Positions 1 to 8,955 of a stretch of 64,000 bases of DNA are shown in pieces (the stretch's first letter is position 1; each line of letters begins with the position of its first letter). The notes beneath the pieces were generated by a model. It was not told the origin of the DNA. It was given only the letters and a program-made list of their open reading frames with translations, and did not search any database. Location of the stretch: assembly GCA_030694465.1 (NCBI GenBank), contig JAUXYJ010000088.1, positions 1 to 64,000 on the forward strand, read 5' to 3'. Source of the DNA: Deltaproteobacteria bacterium. Its GTDB lineage: Bacteria > Myxococcota_A > Polyangia > Polyangiales > Ga0077539. A program made the position numbers and the translations under genes.

Positions 1-1
1 G

Positions 2-97
2 CGCGACGGCTTCATCTCCCGCACTCCGCGCGTCGCGCGCTCGATCGCTCTGCTCGTACTGCCCGAAGCGTTGCCGATCCTGCGGCGCCCCGAGTGA
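2..97 (+). CDS. 3' end of an unidentified gene (partial)
   Basis: An open frame enters from the left edge and ends at a TGA at 95-97, giving 31 residues (begins RDGFISRTPRVARS, ends LRRPE). The short GFISRTPR stretch faintly recalls the C-terminus of RuvB, but the rest does not fit, so no family is assigned. It runs toward the minus-strand gene ending at 149, and no clear terminator hairpin is visible in the 51-bp gap. It could also be a chance open frame. Confidence 0.4.
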   Translation, partial: RDGFISRTPRVARSIALLVLPEALPILRRPE

Positions 98-148
98 CCC
101 CGTCGTGCCAACCCTTCACTTTCCCCGCGACGAGGTACTAGGCGCTTC

Positions 149-967
149 TTAGCGTGCGGCAACGGGCGCGCGAAGCTCGCTCGCGCGTGAAATGAGCTCC
201 ATGGTGAGCAGGTAGCAAAGCAGGGCGCCTGCGCCGACCCAGGGAGCGGCCGCAAGCGCGCTCAGGGTGCTGTGAGTCATCGCGGGGCTCACCAACGCGC
301 CGCCGAGCCCCAGAGCGGCCAAAGAGACAGGGACCGCGCGAGGGTTGCGAACACACAACAAACCCAGCATTGAGGCGGCGAAGGGCAGCAGCCTCGTGGC
401 CACCGAAGGAGCAGCGACCGCGACGGTGGTGAGGCCCGCGCTCACGAGGTAGCCAGCCCAGGGAGAGCGCTCCAAGAGCTGCCGCTCACGGATCACGGCG
501 ACCCCTCGAAAGACCTGCGTCTCGCCTCGGTCGCCCGGGAGCGTGGGACGCAGAAAGCCAATTTGCACGACCGCGAGCACCCTCCGCAGCCACTCGACCA
601 AGCCAAAGCTCAGTGCAAATGCAGGGAAAAACGAGAGCAACACCAGAGGCGCGGCCGCATCCGGGTTGAGCGACCGGACGCCACCAGGGGCTCCCGCGAG
701 CGCATCGCCGACACCCAACATCCACAAAAGAACACAATGCATCCCAATCGCGCGGACGAGCCACGCGGCCACCACGCTGTGCTCGCGGTCGTTGACGGAG
801 CGCACGTACGCAAACACGACGGCGCTGATCAAGGGGGCCCAAGCGCCGAGCACAACCGAAGCATTCCAGATCTCGGGGCGCTCACCCAGCCACATTCGCG
901 CCATGAACCACGAGACCAACAGTGCCGCGACGGTGGACAACGCAAGGACAGCGCGAGTGGGCTTCAT
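149..967 (-). CDS. Hypothetical polytopic membrane protein
   Basis: A 272-residue protein with about six to seven hydrophobic segments, starting with an N-terminal membrane segment after MKPTR. The loops are rich in Arg and Ala. I see no catalytic motif and do not recognise the family. It stands alone on the minus strand. The following 223 bp, up to the end of the FAD oxidase gene at 1191, contain nothing I can identify. Start is the ATG at 967. Membrane location is inferred from hydrophobicity only. Confidence 0.65.
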   Translation of the reverse strand: MKPTRAVLALSTVAALLVSWFMARMWLGERPEIWNASVVLGAWAPLISAVVFAYVRSVNDREHSVVAAWLVRAIGMHCVLLWMLGVGDALAGAPGGVRSLNPDAAAPLVLLSFFPAFALSFGLVEWLRRVLAVVQIGFLRPTLPGDRGETQVFRGVAVIRERQLLERSPWAGYLVSAGLTTVAVAAPSVATRLLPFAASMLGLLCVRNPRAVPVSLAALGLGGALVSPAMTHSTLSALAAAPWVGAGALLCYLLTMELISRASELRAPVAAR

Positions 968-1190
968 CTCAAAAAATTAGCACCTTGCGCACCCTGTGCA
1001 TCTCGCGAATGGTCGCTCAAGTCGTGCAATCTGGGCCGTCAACCGCGACCACGGTCGGGCCTCTCCGTGATCGCATCTTTTGCGCGAAGAGGCGTCTAGG
1101 CGCCGTGACGAGGGTGCTCGCATCGCTCACGCTGGCCGGGGATGAGCGAGGCCTCCAAGCAGCCCTGGACGCGCCGACCAACGCCCTGGT

Positions 1191-2585
1191 TTAACAGCCC
1201 GAGTGCCCCCCACGAGGGAGCTTCTTGTGCGGGTTGAGCAGCCCCTTGGCGTCGAGGGCACGCTTGACCGCGCGCTGGGTCTCGATGACCTCCGCGGACT
1301 GCTCGAGCGAGAGAAAATCGCGCTTGAGTACCCCAAGCCCATGCTCTCCCGAGAGCGTGCCACCGAGAGAGACCGTTCGCTCAAACAGCGCGGTGATGGC
1401 GCGTTCAACCGCTGGGGACTGCGCCGGGTCGTTCCACAAGAGGTTCACATGAAGGTTGCCATCGCCGACGTGCCCATACGTGGGCATCGAGATCCCCTCC
1501 CGTGCAGAGATTTCGCTCACCGAATTCAATAGTGCGGTCAACCCACTGCGAGGGACTACGACGTCCTCTGAGAGCTTATGGTTCGCCATCGCCCGAAGCG
1601 CCCGTGACATCACCGAGCGTGCACTCCAGAGCCGGTCTCGCTCCCCCCCGTGCTGCGCAACCAGGACCTCGTCCGCGCGCGCTGAGAGCACATTGCCGCA
1701 GCGCTCAAGCTGCTGTGCGCAGTGAGCTTCATCGCCATCGAGCTCAATCAGCAAGACCGCTCGCGCATGAGCCGGCAGCGCCGAAGGAGCCATCGCCAAA
1801 ATCGCGCGACAACAGTGCTCGTCTAGCAGCTCGACGCATCTCGGGAGAAGCCCCGCGCGCATCACTGCGTTCGACGCAAGGACTGCGTCGTCCGTGCTTG
1901 CAAACGTCGCCAGAAGGGTCACGACCCGCTCGGGCAGCGTCACCACTCGCAGCGTGAGCTCAGTCAAAACAGCGAGGGTCCCCTCGCTGCCCACCAACAG
2001 CGCGGTGAGGTCATAGCCCGTGACGCCCTTGCGAGTGCGACGACCCACAGTCAGCTCGGTCCCATCCATGAGGACTGCGCGGGCACCCAGGACGTACTCT
2101 CGGGTGACACCGTACTTGAGCGCGCGGGGCCCGCCTGCGTTGGTCGCGACGTTTCCGCCGAGGGTGCACCACTGGGCGGACTGTGGATCGGGAGGATAAA
2201 ACAGCCCCTCTGCCTCCACCTGAGTGTGCAGTGTGGACGTGAGCATCCCGGGTTCGACCACGGCGTACTGGTCTTGCTGGGTGAGCTCCTTGAGTTGGCT
2301 CATTCGCGAGAGATCCAAGACCACCGAGGGGACCACCACCGCAGCTCCTCCCACGCGCCCTGTGGCGCCCCCGCGAGGCACCACAGGGACCTCGTGCAGG
2401 TTGCACACGCGAAGGGCAGTCACGACGTCACGAGCATCGCGCGCGTGCACGACCGCAAGGGGCTGCACCGTCTCGGTCTCAGACTCGTCGCGGGCGTGGG
2501 CGAGGCAATGGCTGGCGTCGGTCACCGCAGTCGAGGGACCCAGTGCCGATTCGAGAGCCAAAAGACAGCGCGCGTAAGAGGTCAT
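1191..2585 (-). CDS. FAD-binding oxidase, GlcD / D-lactate dehydrogenase family
   Basis: A 464-residue flavoprotein of the glycolate oxidase GlcD / D-lactate dehydrogenase family, which oxidises 2-hydroxy acids such as glycolate or D-lactate to 2-oxo acids. The N-terminal PCMH-type FAD-binding domain shows PRGGATG, LGGNVATNAGGPRALKYG and VGSEGTLAVLTE. The C-terminal cap has YGHVGDGNLHVN and GEHGLG, with the family's metal and flavin-site residues. Length is normal for a single-subunit member. Its ATG at 2585 overlaps the truB stop by four bases, so it is the last gene of the rimP-nusA-infB operon, an unusual partner for translation genes. The exact substrate cannot be read from sequence. Confidence 0.9.
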   Translation of the reverse strand: MTSYARCLLALESALGPSTAVTDASHCLAHARDESETETVQPLAVVHARDARDVVTALRVCNLHEVPVVPRGGATGRVGGAAVVVPSVVLDLSRMSQLKELTQQDQYAVVEPGMLTSTLHTQVEAEGLFYPPDPQSAQWCTLGGNVATNAGGPRALKYGVTREYVLGARAVLMDGTELTVGRRTRKGVTGYDLTALLVGSEGTLAVLTELTLRVVTLPERVVTLLATFASTDDAVLASNAVMRAGLLPRCVELLDEHCCRAILAMAPSALPAHARAVLLIELDGDEAHCAQQLERCGNVLSARADEVLVAQHGGERDRLWSARSVMSRALRAMANHKLSEDVVVPRSGLTALLNSVSEISAREGISMPTYGHVGDGNLHVNLLWNDPAQSPAVERAITALFERTVSLGGTLSGEHGLGVLKRDFLSLEQSAEVIETQRAVKRALDAKGLLNPHKKLPRGGHSGC

Positions 2586-3604
2586 GACGCAGCGTCGGGA
2601 TTGGATAAATCCGTCGGCTCTGTTTCGGCGGTGTCCATCAGCGCGTCACTGGCGCGCTTGGCACTTGCCCGCAGCCACTCGGTCGGAAAGTTGCGCACCA
2701 CCGTCACGCCATCTTCTTCGAGTTGGACAATCCCCACGGCAATGAGCCCACCGGGCGAGTCGCAGAGCGCGAGCTTTTCACCGAGCGCAAGGGTCGCCCA
2801 AGGCTCTTCCCGAGGGGCGCGCTTTCCGTGTGAGAGCAGATGCGCGCAGCTGAGTGAGACACGCAAAGATGGCAGCGTGGTCTCGAGCTCTGTTACCGAA
2901 CGCAGGGCCGAGCGCACGGCGGCTTCGGCGCTCTCATCCCTTGATGCGGCGCGCTCAAGCACACGCCCATCAAGCGCGTCGGTTACCGAGAAGAGCCCTG
3001 AGCTGACTCTACGGAGCGCGGTCAAATGAGCAACCGTCCCGAGGGCTTGGGCCAAATCACGTGCAAATGAGCGCACATAGAAGCCCTTGCTTGTGACTAA
3101 CTCGACCTGCACAACGTGGCCCTGCACATCGAGCACCTGGGCCTTGATCAGCTCGACTGAGCGCGCAGGAAGATCCAGCGTCTCGCCTCGACGGACGCGC
3201 TCGTGCGCAGCGACTCCATCAATCTTGATCGCGCTCACCACCGGCGGAACCTGCATCTGCGGGCCCACCATCGCGGCCACCGCGCGCTCGACCTCGACGC
3301 GCGACGGATCCGCCGCGTTGCCCAGGGTGCGTGTGATCACCCCGTCTGCGTCGAGAGAATCAGTCTCTGTGTGTAGGGTGATTTCGGCCCGGTACACTTT
3401 GCGCTCGCTGGTGAGCCACGAAGACAACCGCGTGGCATTTCCCACGAGAATCGCGAGCATCCCTGTGGCCATGGGGTCGAGCGTCCCGGTGTGCCCGATC
3501 TCGCGGGTGCGCAGCGCGCGGCGAGCCCAGCGCACGACGTCAAACGAGGTAGGCCCGCGGGGTTTGTCCACCAGCAGCACGCCCCCCGCGTCCGGAATAC
3601 TCAC
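2582..3604 (-). CDS. truB: tRNA pseudouridine(55) synthase TruB
   Basis: A 340-residue TruB, which makes pseudouridine 55 in the T-loop of tRNAs. The N-terminus has the family opening GVLLVDKPRGPTSFDVV and the catalytic motif GHTGTLDPMATG, with the nucleophilic aspartate at about residue 43. The middle has KGFYVRSFARDLA, and the C-terminal extension is PUA-like. The start ATG at 3604 overlaps the rbfA stop by four bases. Placement after rbfA in an infB operon is the classic bacterial arrangement. Confidence 0.97.
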   Translation of the reverse strand: MSIPDAGGVLLVDKPRGPTSFDVVRWARRALRTREIGHTGTLDPMATGMLAILVGNATRLSSWLTSERKVYRAEITLHTETDSLDADGVITRTLGNAADPSRVEVERAVAAMVGPQMQVPPVVSAIKIDGVAAHERVRRGETLDLPARSVELIKAQVLDVQGHVVQVELVTSKGFYVRSFARDLAQALGTVAHLTALRRVSSGLFSVTDALDGRVLERAASRDESAEAAVRSALRSVTELETTLPSLRVSLSCAHLLSHGKRAPREEPWATLALGEKLALCDSPGGLIAVGIVQLEEDGVTVVRNFPTEWLRASAKRASDALMDTAETEPTDLSNPDAAS

Positions 3605-4095
3605 GTCGATTCGCCCTGCCCCTGTGCCTGTTCAGCGGCCTCTCGCGCACGCGCCGCTTCCTGGACACGGCTGGCCTTGAGCTCTGCGCCTACCTCTGCA
3701 AGCAATCCATCCAACGTCGCGACCCGATCGCCGCTGTCCACCACGACGAACCGCAGGTTAGGCACCCGCCGCATTTCGAGCGTGGGCGCCATCCGCTTGC
3801 GCAGCCCACCGCTGATCGAGTCAAGCGTCTTTACCGCGATTTTGGCTCGCGATTGCTTCTTGTCGTCCCCCATCACGGTGATCCCCACGCGCACAATCGA
3901 GAGGTCATCGGTCGCCGCGACGCGCGTGATCACAACGCCCACCAGCCTGGGATCGGTGAGCTCCTTGATCAGGACTCGCGAGAGCTCTTCACGCACGCGT
4001 GTTGCGACGCGCTCGGGGCGCCGTCGGTCGTCAGTCTTTGCTTTTGCCATCGAAGAATCTCCGTCGTTTTTCAGCGCGTTGTCGTGGGCGCTCAC
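3601..4095 (-). CDS. rbfA: 30S ribosome-binding factor RbfA
   Basis: A 164-residue RbfA, a KH-fold factor that binds the 30S subunit near helix 1 of 16S rRNA during late maturation and cold adaptation. The body matches the family: RPERVATRVREELSRVL, ELTDPRLVGVVITRVAATDDL, and the core up to MRRVPNLRFVVVDSGD. The Glu/Ala/Arg-rich C-terminal tail of about 25 residues is dispensable-looking. The ATG at 4095 overlaps the stop of the DUF503 gene by four bases, and its own stop overlaps truB, indicating coupled translation. Confidence 0.95.
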   Translation of the reverse strand: MSAHDNALKNDGDSSMAKAKTDDRRRPERVATRVREELSRVLIKELTDPRLVGVVITRVAATDDLSIVRVGITVMGDDKKQSRAKIAVKTLDSISGGLRKRMAPTLEMRRVPNLRFVVVDSGDRVATLDGLLAEVGAELKASRVQEAARAREAAEQAQGQGEST

Positions 4096-4475
4096 TCAGT
4101 GTCGTCAGGCTCATCCCGGTCCTCGGTGTCATCGCCCGACGAGTCGCGCGAGTCCAGCGGCCATGAGGGGCCAAACGATTGGCCATCCGGGTACGACAAG
4201 ATCTCGCGCTCTTGCATCACAACTTGCGCGCCGTCTACTCGCGCGACGATCTGAAGCGCTTTTGACAGCGCCTGTTCAACCAGTGTGTGTTGGCTCGACA
4301 CGGTGACAAACGCAAGCGTGGCACGCTGCCACACGCTCTGGTCGCCCACCGAGGCCGCGCTCACGGGCACCCGTGCGCGCACTTTGCCGAGGGCACGCTG
4401 AAGCACCGCGCGGCGGTCCTTAAGCGATTGTGCGTGCGGGACAAAGAGCCCCACCCGAAGGATGCCTACAAACAC
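4092..4475 (-). CDS. DUF503 (YlxP-like) family protein
   Basis: A 127-residue protein of the DUF503 family, small proteins often encoded between infB and rbfA whose role is unsettled; ribosome assembly is suspected from context. The diagnostic opening FVGILRVGLFVPHAQSLKDR is present, then the conserved core through VTVSSQHTLVEQALSKALQ and an acidic Ser/Asp-rich tail. I chose the GTG at 4475 because known members begin right at this strand. An upstream ATG at 4544 would add 23 unrelated residues and overlap the preceding gene by 44 bases. No good ribosome-binding site distinguishes the two. Confidence 0.85.
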   Translation of the reverse strand: MFVGILRVGLFVPHAQSLKDRRAVLQRALGKVRARVPVSAASVGDQSVWQRATLAFVTVSSQHTLVEQALSKALQIVARVDGAQVVMQEREILSYPDGQSFGPSWPLDSRDSSGDDTEDRDEPDDTE

Positions 4476-4500
4476 AACCAGCGCCCGCGCAATGGCACGC

Positions 4501-5013
4501 TCAATCGACGTCGCCCCACATGACGTCCAAGCCACATTCGGCATCTGCTGCGGCCCTGAGAGCTTGGCGAAACGCTCTCAGTGCGGCCGGGACCACGTCT
4601 GCAGCGCCTGCCTCCCAGTCGATCTCGATCTTGCCAGCCAAGATCTTCTCAACGCGGTCGAGATCCGGTTGGGGATCACCGCTCCGAAGACACTCGTGCT
4701 GAACGATCCGACCGACCACCACGGCGGTCATCTTGCGCTTCTCTTTGCGCAGGGTCTGGCCCGCACGAATAGACATCGCACGAGCACGCTCGATGTTGAG
4801 CTTGGCGCGGCCACGACGCTGCACACTCCACTTCCACGGCTTGCCCGACAGCTCGGTGATCGCGAAGAGCGCCAGCTCAAAGGGATCGCGACCCGTCCAC
4901 TCGTAGCTCCAGCGCTTACCCAGCGCTTCGCCATCGTCGTCGATCAATCCAAAGCTGATTGAGCCATGCTCCAGCGCCGCCACTGTTGCCGCAACGCCTG
5001 CCCTCTTGACCAC
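4501..5013 (-). CDS. Uncharacterised 170-aa protein in the infB-rbfA operon
   Basis: I do not recognise this protein. It is 170 residues, mixed alpha/beta in appearance. A hydrophobic start (VAATVAALEHGSISFGLIDDDGE) is followed by a basic helix with alternating Arg and Lys (RRGRAKLNIERARAMSIRAG, then TLRKEKRKM), and an acidic C-terminus ends in GLDVMWGDVD. The basic stretch could contact RNA, which is inference only. It sits between infB and the DUF503 gene, all minus strand. The 274 bp between it and infB hold an A/T-rich patch around 5060-5075 but no promoter I would defend. Confidence 0.7.
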   Translation of the reverse strand: MVKRAGVAATVAALEHGSISFGLIDDDGEALGKRWSYEWTGRDPFELALFAITELSGKPWKWSVQRRGRAKLNIERARAMSIRAGQTLRKEKRKMTAVVVGRIVQHECLRSGDPQPDLDRVEKILAGKIEIDWEAGAADVVPAALRAFRQALRAAADAECGLDVMWGDVD

Positions 5014-5287
5014 CGTGCACCTCGCGATTCGTTCGTTGTGTGCTCAACCCACCAGCAAATAGTTAAGAAAAATTTGCCGGTCGCGTCGCACCGATCCGTT
5101 GCAGCTCGTGTCAAACCTCGAGAGTCCTCACCCACACACAGCGGGGCGAGGACCGAAGCGATTCGCTCGATCCTGCGCGACGACAACCGTCGCAGACCTC
5201 TGCGCGGTGGCGTACCGCAGCAAACGTGGACTCGTCCAGCGAGTCAGCACGATCGCGCGCTTTTATTCCCCCTAAGAGACCACAGCC

Positions 5288-8248
5288 CTACAGAACGGGA
5301 GCGATCTCTTTTTGGTCGTAGACCTCAACGATGTCGCCGACCTTGATGTCGTTGTAGCCGTCGAGCCCGATGCCACACTCGTAGCCTTGGGCCACTTCTT
5401 TGGCTTCGTCTTTGAAGCGACGGAGAGAGCCCATCTTGCCCTTCCACACAACGACCGAGTCACGAACGAGATGCGCAATGGCACCTCGTTGGATCTTGCC
5501 ATCGATGACCATGCAGCCCGCGATGACGCCAATTTTGGTGACGTTAAACACCTGGCGCACTTCGGCGCGACCCATCAGCTCTTCGACCACGGTGGGCTTG
5601 AGCTGGCCGATCATGATGCTCTTCATGTCGTCGATCGCGTCGTAGATAATCGAGTACAGCTTGACGTGAACCTTGGTGGTCTCCGCAAGCTGCCCCGCCT
5701 TGCCTTGAGGGCGGACGTTGAAACCGATGAGGGTCGTCGGCATCTTCGAGGCCTGCGCAAGCTGCACATCGCTCTCGGTGATCCCGCCGATCCCTGAGTG
5801 AATGACCTGCACCTTGACCTTCTCGGTCGAAAGCTCGGTGAGGGCCTTGGAGAGCGCCTCGACCGAAGCCTGCGCCTCGGCCTTGATGATCACACCCAAG
5901 GTGATGGTGACATCGCCCTTGAGCATGTCCGCGATGCGTTCGGTGAGCGTGGGGCCCGCCGAGACCTGTGGCCCGCGGATGACCTTGGCTTTTTGCTCGT
6001 CGACGAAAGCTTGCACTTTCTTCTGATCCGCAACCACGTAGAAGCGATCGCCCGCTGTTGGCACTTCGCTCAACCCCAAGATCTCAACGGGGGTGCTGGG
6101 TCCAGCTTTTACAATGGGCTTGCCGCGGTCATCGAACATCGCGCGGATGCGGCCGTACGCCGTGCCCGAGAGCACCATGTCGCCTGTTCGGAGTGTGCCG
6201 TCTTGCACGAGAACTCGTGCAATCACGCCCTTGCCGCGATCGAGCGTCGCATCAAACACCGCACCATTGGCTGGGCGCTTGGGGTTGGCTCGAAGCTCCA
6301 GGATCTCGCTCTGGAGCGCCAAGCTCTCAAGGAGCTGGTCAATCCCAGTGCGCATCTTTGCGCTCACAGGGACCACGAGCACTTCTCCGCCGTGTTGCTC
6401 GGCGATGACGTTGTACTCGAGCAGCTGATTGATCACCTTCTCGGGGTTCGCGTTGGACTTATCGATCTTGTTGAGCGCGACCACGATCGGCACGCTCGCC
6501 AGATGGATGTGATTGATGGCTTCAATGGTCGTCGGCATCGCGCCGTCGTCTGCCGCGACCACGAGCACTGCGACGTCGGTCGTGTCGGCGCCTCGACCGC
6601 GCAGCTTGGTAAACGCCTCGTGTCCCGGAGTGTCAAAGAACACCACGGGGCCTTTGGCGGTCTGCACGCGGTATGCGCTGACCTTTTGCGTAATGCCACC
6701 GGCTTCGCCGTCGGCCACACGCATGCCCAAGATCGCATCGAGAAGCGTGGTCTTACCGTGGTCGACGTGACCCATGACGGTCACCACGGGAGCGCGCTCT
6801 TCGTAGTCCTCTTCGTCGTCAATAAACGTCGGAAGCAACGCGCGGATGGCGTTATCCAAGCTTACCTCGACGTTCTCGACCTCATGTCCGAACTCTTGCG
6901 CAAGCAACGCCGCGGTGTCCGCGTCGAGTGTGCGGTTGATGTTCACGCCGGTCTGGCCCATCGAGATGAGCTTGAGCATCAGGTCCGTCGCCTTGACGGA
7001 CATCTGTGCTGCGAGCTTCTGAAGACCAATGTGGCCTTCGACCTTCACCACGCGCTTGTGAGCGGCAGAGGGCTGCGTGGTAGGAGCTCCGGTCCCCTTG
7101 CGGCCAATCATCTGGCGACCGCGCGACATCATCGCGGCGGGTCCCGAGCGCACGCCTGGGCGTCCGCCGGGCTGCACTCGACCCGTACCCTGCAAGCGAC
7201 GAGGATCTACTTCGCGGCTTCGGTTGGGCGACGCAGCTTGGCTCGCGACGTGGACGACTTGTTTGGTGATTGGATCCCAAAACGTGATGCCCGTTGTGGG
7301 CGGCGCGGGGGGCAGAGAGGGCCGTGCATGCATAGTGGTAGGGGTCTTGGTGACCTCGGGCTCCTGGGCCACGGGAGGAGGCGCTGCCACCGGGGCGGCG
7401 ACCGCGGGTGGCAGCGTCGCTGGGCGAGCCGCAGGCGCGGCGACTGGGACGACCGGTTCGGCGCGTGGGGCGACAGGCTCAGTCGCCACAGGAGCTGCGA
7501 CAACCACCATGGGTGCTGCCGGTGCAACTGCGGGTGGAGCTTCGATGGCGGGCGCAGCGACTGGTTCAGCGGCGACAGCTGCGACAGGAGCCACCGGCTC
7601 AGACTTGACCGGTACGGCAGCTGGCGCGGGCTCAACGACAGGCTCGCTCGCAGCAGTCTCGGCAGCCTTTTCAGCGGCTGTGAGCTTCTTCTTGCCAGCG
7701 GGCTTCTTGCCCTTGCTCGCCGCTTCTTCTGGGGTAGCTGCAGCTGCGGCGACAGGAGCCGGGGTCTCTGCGACCACCGCGGGCTCCTTCGCAGCCTCTG
7801 CGACCACCACGGCCTTTGGGGGCTCGACGGCCGCGCTGGTCGGCGCGGGTTCGGCGTCTCTGGCGGTGGCTTTCTTGACCACCACAGGAGGCTCCTCGAC
7901 CACTGCAGCGACAACCGGTGCTGCCACGACAACGGGGGCGACCGGGGCGACCGGAGCGACCGGAGCGACCGCGGCGACCGGGGCGACAACGACCGGCTCT
8001 GGCGCCGCGGGGGCAGCTGCGCGAGGCTTCTTCACACGCTTAAACAGCCCATTTTCGAGCTGCACTTCGACCCACTCGTCCTGTTTGTCGCGCTGAAGCG
8101 CCGACTTGATTCGATCGGCGACCTCCGTGCTGACCTTGGACATCATGTTCGAAACGGGAATGCCAAGTTCACGGATACGCAGCAGAACAACTTCGTTGTC
8201 CATGCCGAGGTCGTTCGCGATTTGATACACTTTTACTGTCTGCGTCAT
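5288..8248 (-). CDS. infB: Translation initiation factor IF-2
   Basis: A 986-residue IF-2, the GTPase that places initiator fMet-tRNA on the 30S subunit and promotes 50S joining. The N-terminus ([19 protein letters not shown]) is the IF2_N helical domain. Residues of about 80-330 form a long Ala/Pro/Val linker encoded by near-repetitive DNA, followed by a second conserved N-terminal segment near 400. The G domain has GHVDHGKTT near residue 493, DTPGHE near 537 and NKID near 591. Domains II, III and C2 follow, with a complete C-terminus. The ATG overlaps the ylxR stop by four bases. The expanded linker is typical of myxobacterial and actinobacterial IF-2. Confidence 0.98.
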   Translation of the reverse strand: MTQTVKVYQIANDLGMDNEVVLLRIRELGIPVSNMMSKVSTEVADRIKSALQRDKQDEWVEVQLENGLFKRVKKPRAAAPAAPEPVVVAPVAAVAPVAPVAPVAPVVVAAPVVAAVVEEPPVVVKKATARDAEPAPTSAAVEPPKAVVVAEAAKEPAVVAETPAPVAAAAATPEEAASKGKKPAGKKKLTAAEKAAETAASEPVVEPAPAAVPVKSEPVAPVAAVAAEPVAAPAIEAPPAVAPAAPMVVVAAPVATEPVAPRAEPVVPVAAPAARPATLPPAVAAPVAAPPPVAQEPEVTKTPTTMHARPSLPPAPPTTGITFWDPITKQVVHVASQAASPNRSREVDPRRLQGTGRVQPGGRPGVRSGPAAMMSRGRQMIGRKGTGAPTTQPSAAHKRVVKVEGHIGLQKLAAQMSVKATDLMLKLISMGQTGVNINRTLDADTAALLAQEFGHEVENVEVSLDNAIRALLPTFIDDEEDYEERAPVVTVMGHVDHGKTTLLDAILGMRVADGEAGGITQKVSAYRVQTAKGPVVFFDTPGHEAFTKLRGRGADTTDVAVLVVAADDGAMPTTIEAINHIHLASVPIVVALNKIDKSNANPEKVINQLLEYNVIAEQHGGEVLVVPVSAKMRTGIDQLLESLALQSEILELRANPKRPANGAVFDATLDRGKGVIARVLVQDGTLRTGDMVLSGTAYGRIRAMFDDRGKPIVKAGPSTPVEILGLSEVPTAGDRFYVVADQKKVQAFVDEQKAKVIRGPQVSAGPTLTERIADMLKGDVTITLGVIIKAEAQASVEALSKALTELSTEKVKVQVIHSGIGGITESDVQLAQASKMPTTLIGFNVRPQGKAGQLAETTKVHVKLYSIIYDAIDDMKSIMIGQLKPTVVEELMGRAEVRQVFNVTKIGVIAGCMVIDGKIQRGAIAHLVRDSVVVWKGKMGSLRRFKDEAKEVAQGYECGIGLDGYNDIKVGDIVEVYDQKEIAPVL

Positions 8249-8955
8249 CCGTCCTCCAACGCCGCGAAGCGATCGAACGTGGTGGTCAGTTCCGCGGCAA
8301 TGCCGGGATCCAAAACAGCCACGATCGCGACTTCACCGCGATTCAAGCTCGTCCCAAGGCTTTCGCGAGTCGAGAATTTCCGCAGCAAAATGCCTGCTGC
8401 TTCCCACCGCTCGGCTGCTGCAAGCGTGTGATTCCCTGCGTCAGCCGTTACTAACAAAAGTTGTGCAGTGCTCCGCTCGGTCGCCTCGACCACCGCGGCC
8501 ATGCCCACTGCAAGGCGTCTCGCGCGTTGTGCGCTCAGCACTAGGCCCTGAGCACGACGCTCAAGGCTCTCTCGCGCCTGCGCAACGAGCGCGTTTCCAT
8601 CAACCGGTCGAGGCGGCACTTTCAGAGTGCGCTCAATTCCATGCCGCGAGGCAGCTTTCTCAAAGCAAACCCGCACTGGATGAACCCACGCGCCACGCCC
8701 TCCGGCGCGGCCGCTCATGTCTACGGCCACCTGTCCGTCGGGGCCAGAGATCATCCGAACAAGCGCGTCACGTGAAGCGCTCCCTCGGCAGCCCACGCAC
8801 GTGCGCATCGCGCCGTGTGTGAGCGCTTCGACCGCAGGCTCCGGTGCCGGAGTCGCAGGTCCCTTTGCACCACGACGCTCGACGCGAGGTGTCGCGACCG
8901 CCGGGGCGCGGCGCTGACCCTGAGGGTTGCGAGATCGAGGCCGCTCACTCTGCAC
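8245..8955 (-). CDS. ylxR: YlxR (DUF448) - L7Ae-like fusion protein
   Basis: A 236-residue protein joining two nucleic-acid-binding modules usually encoded as separate genes. The YlxR/DUF448 part carries MRTCVGCRGSASRDALVRM and GRAGGRGAWVHP. A C-terminal domain of about 100 residues (LVLSAQRARRLAVGMAAVVEA onward) resembles the YlxQ/L7Ae ribosomal fold. I chose the GTG at 8955 because GGAGG stands nine bases upstream. It overlaps nusA by 11 bases, whereas the longer frame from 9015 overlaps by 71. The first 50 residues are Pro/Arg-rich and probably disordered. YlxR has been linked to RNase P and transcription control elsewhere. Confidence 0.88.
   Translation of the reverse strand: MQSERPRSRNPQGQRRAPAVATPRVERRGAKGPATPAPEPAVEALTHGAMRTCVGCRGSASRDALVRMISGPDGQVAVDMSGRAGGRGAWVHPVRVCFEKAASRHGIERTLKVPPRPVDGNALVAQARESLERRAQGLVLSAQRARRLAVGMAAVVEATERSTAQLLLVTADAGNHTLAAAERWEAAGILLRKFSTRESLGTSLNRGEVAIVAVLDPGIAAELTTTFDRFAALEDG

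Noticed and set aside
2-97. Assignment of the left-edge partial frame to RuvB
   Set aside because: Only a six- to eight-residue stretch is similar and the remainder does not match, so no name was given.
7905-7995. Short GC-rich tandem repeats (GACCGGNGC-type) inside infB
   Set aside because: They encode the Ala/Pro/Val linker of IF-2 and stay in frame; explained by the protein rather than a separate element.
5798-8431. 877-residue plus-strand open frame opposite infB
   Set aside because: It is antisense to infB and has a composition expected from the complement of its GC-rich codons; no domain motif is seen.
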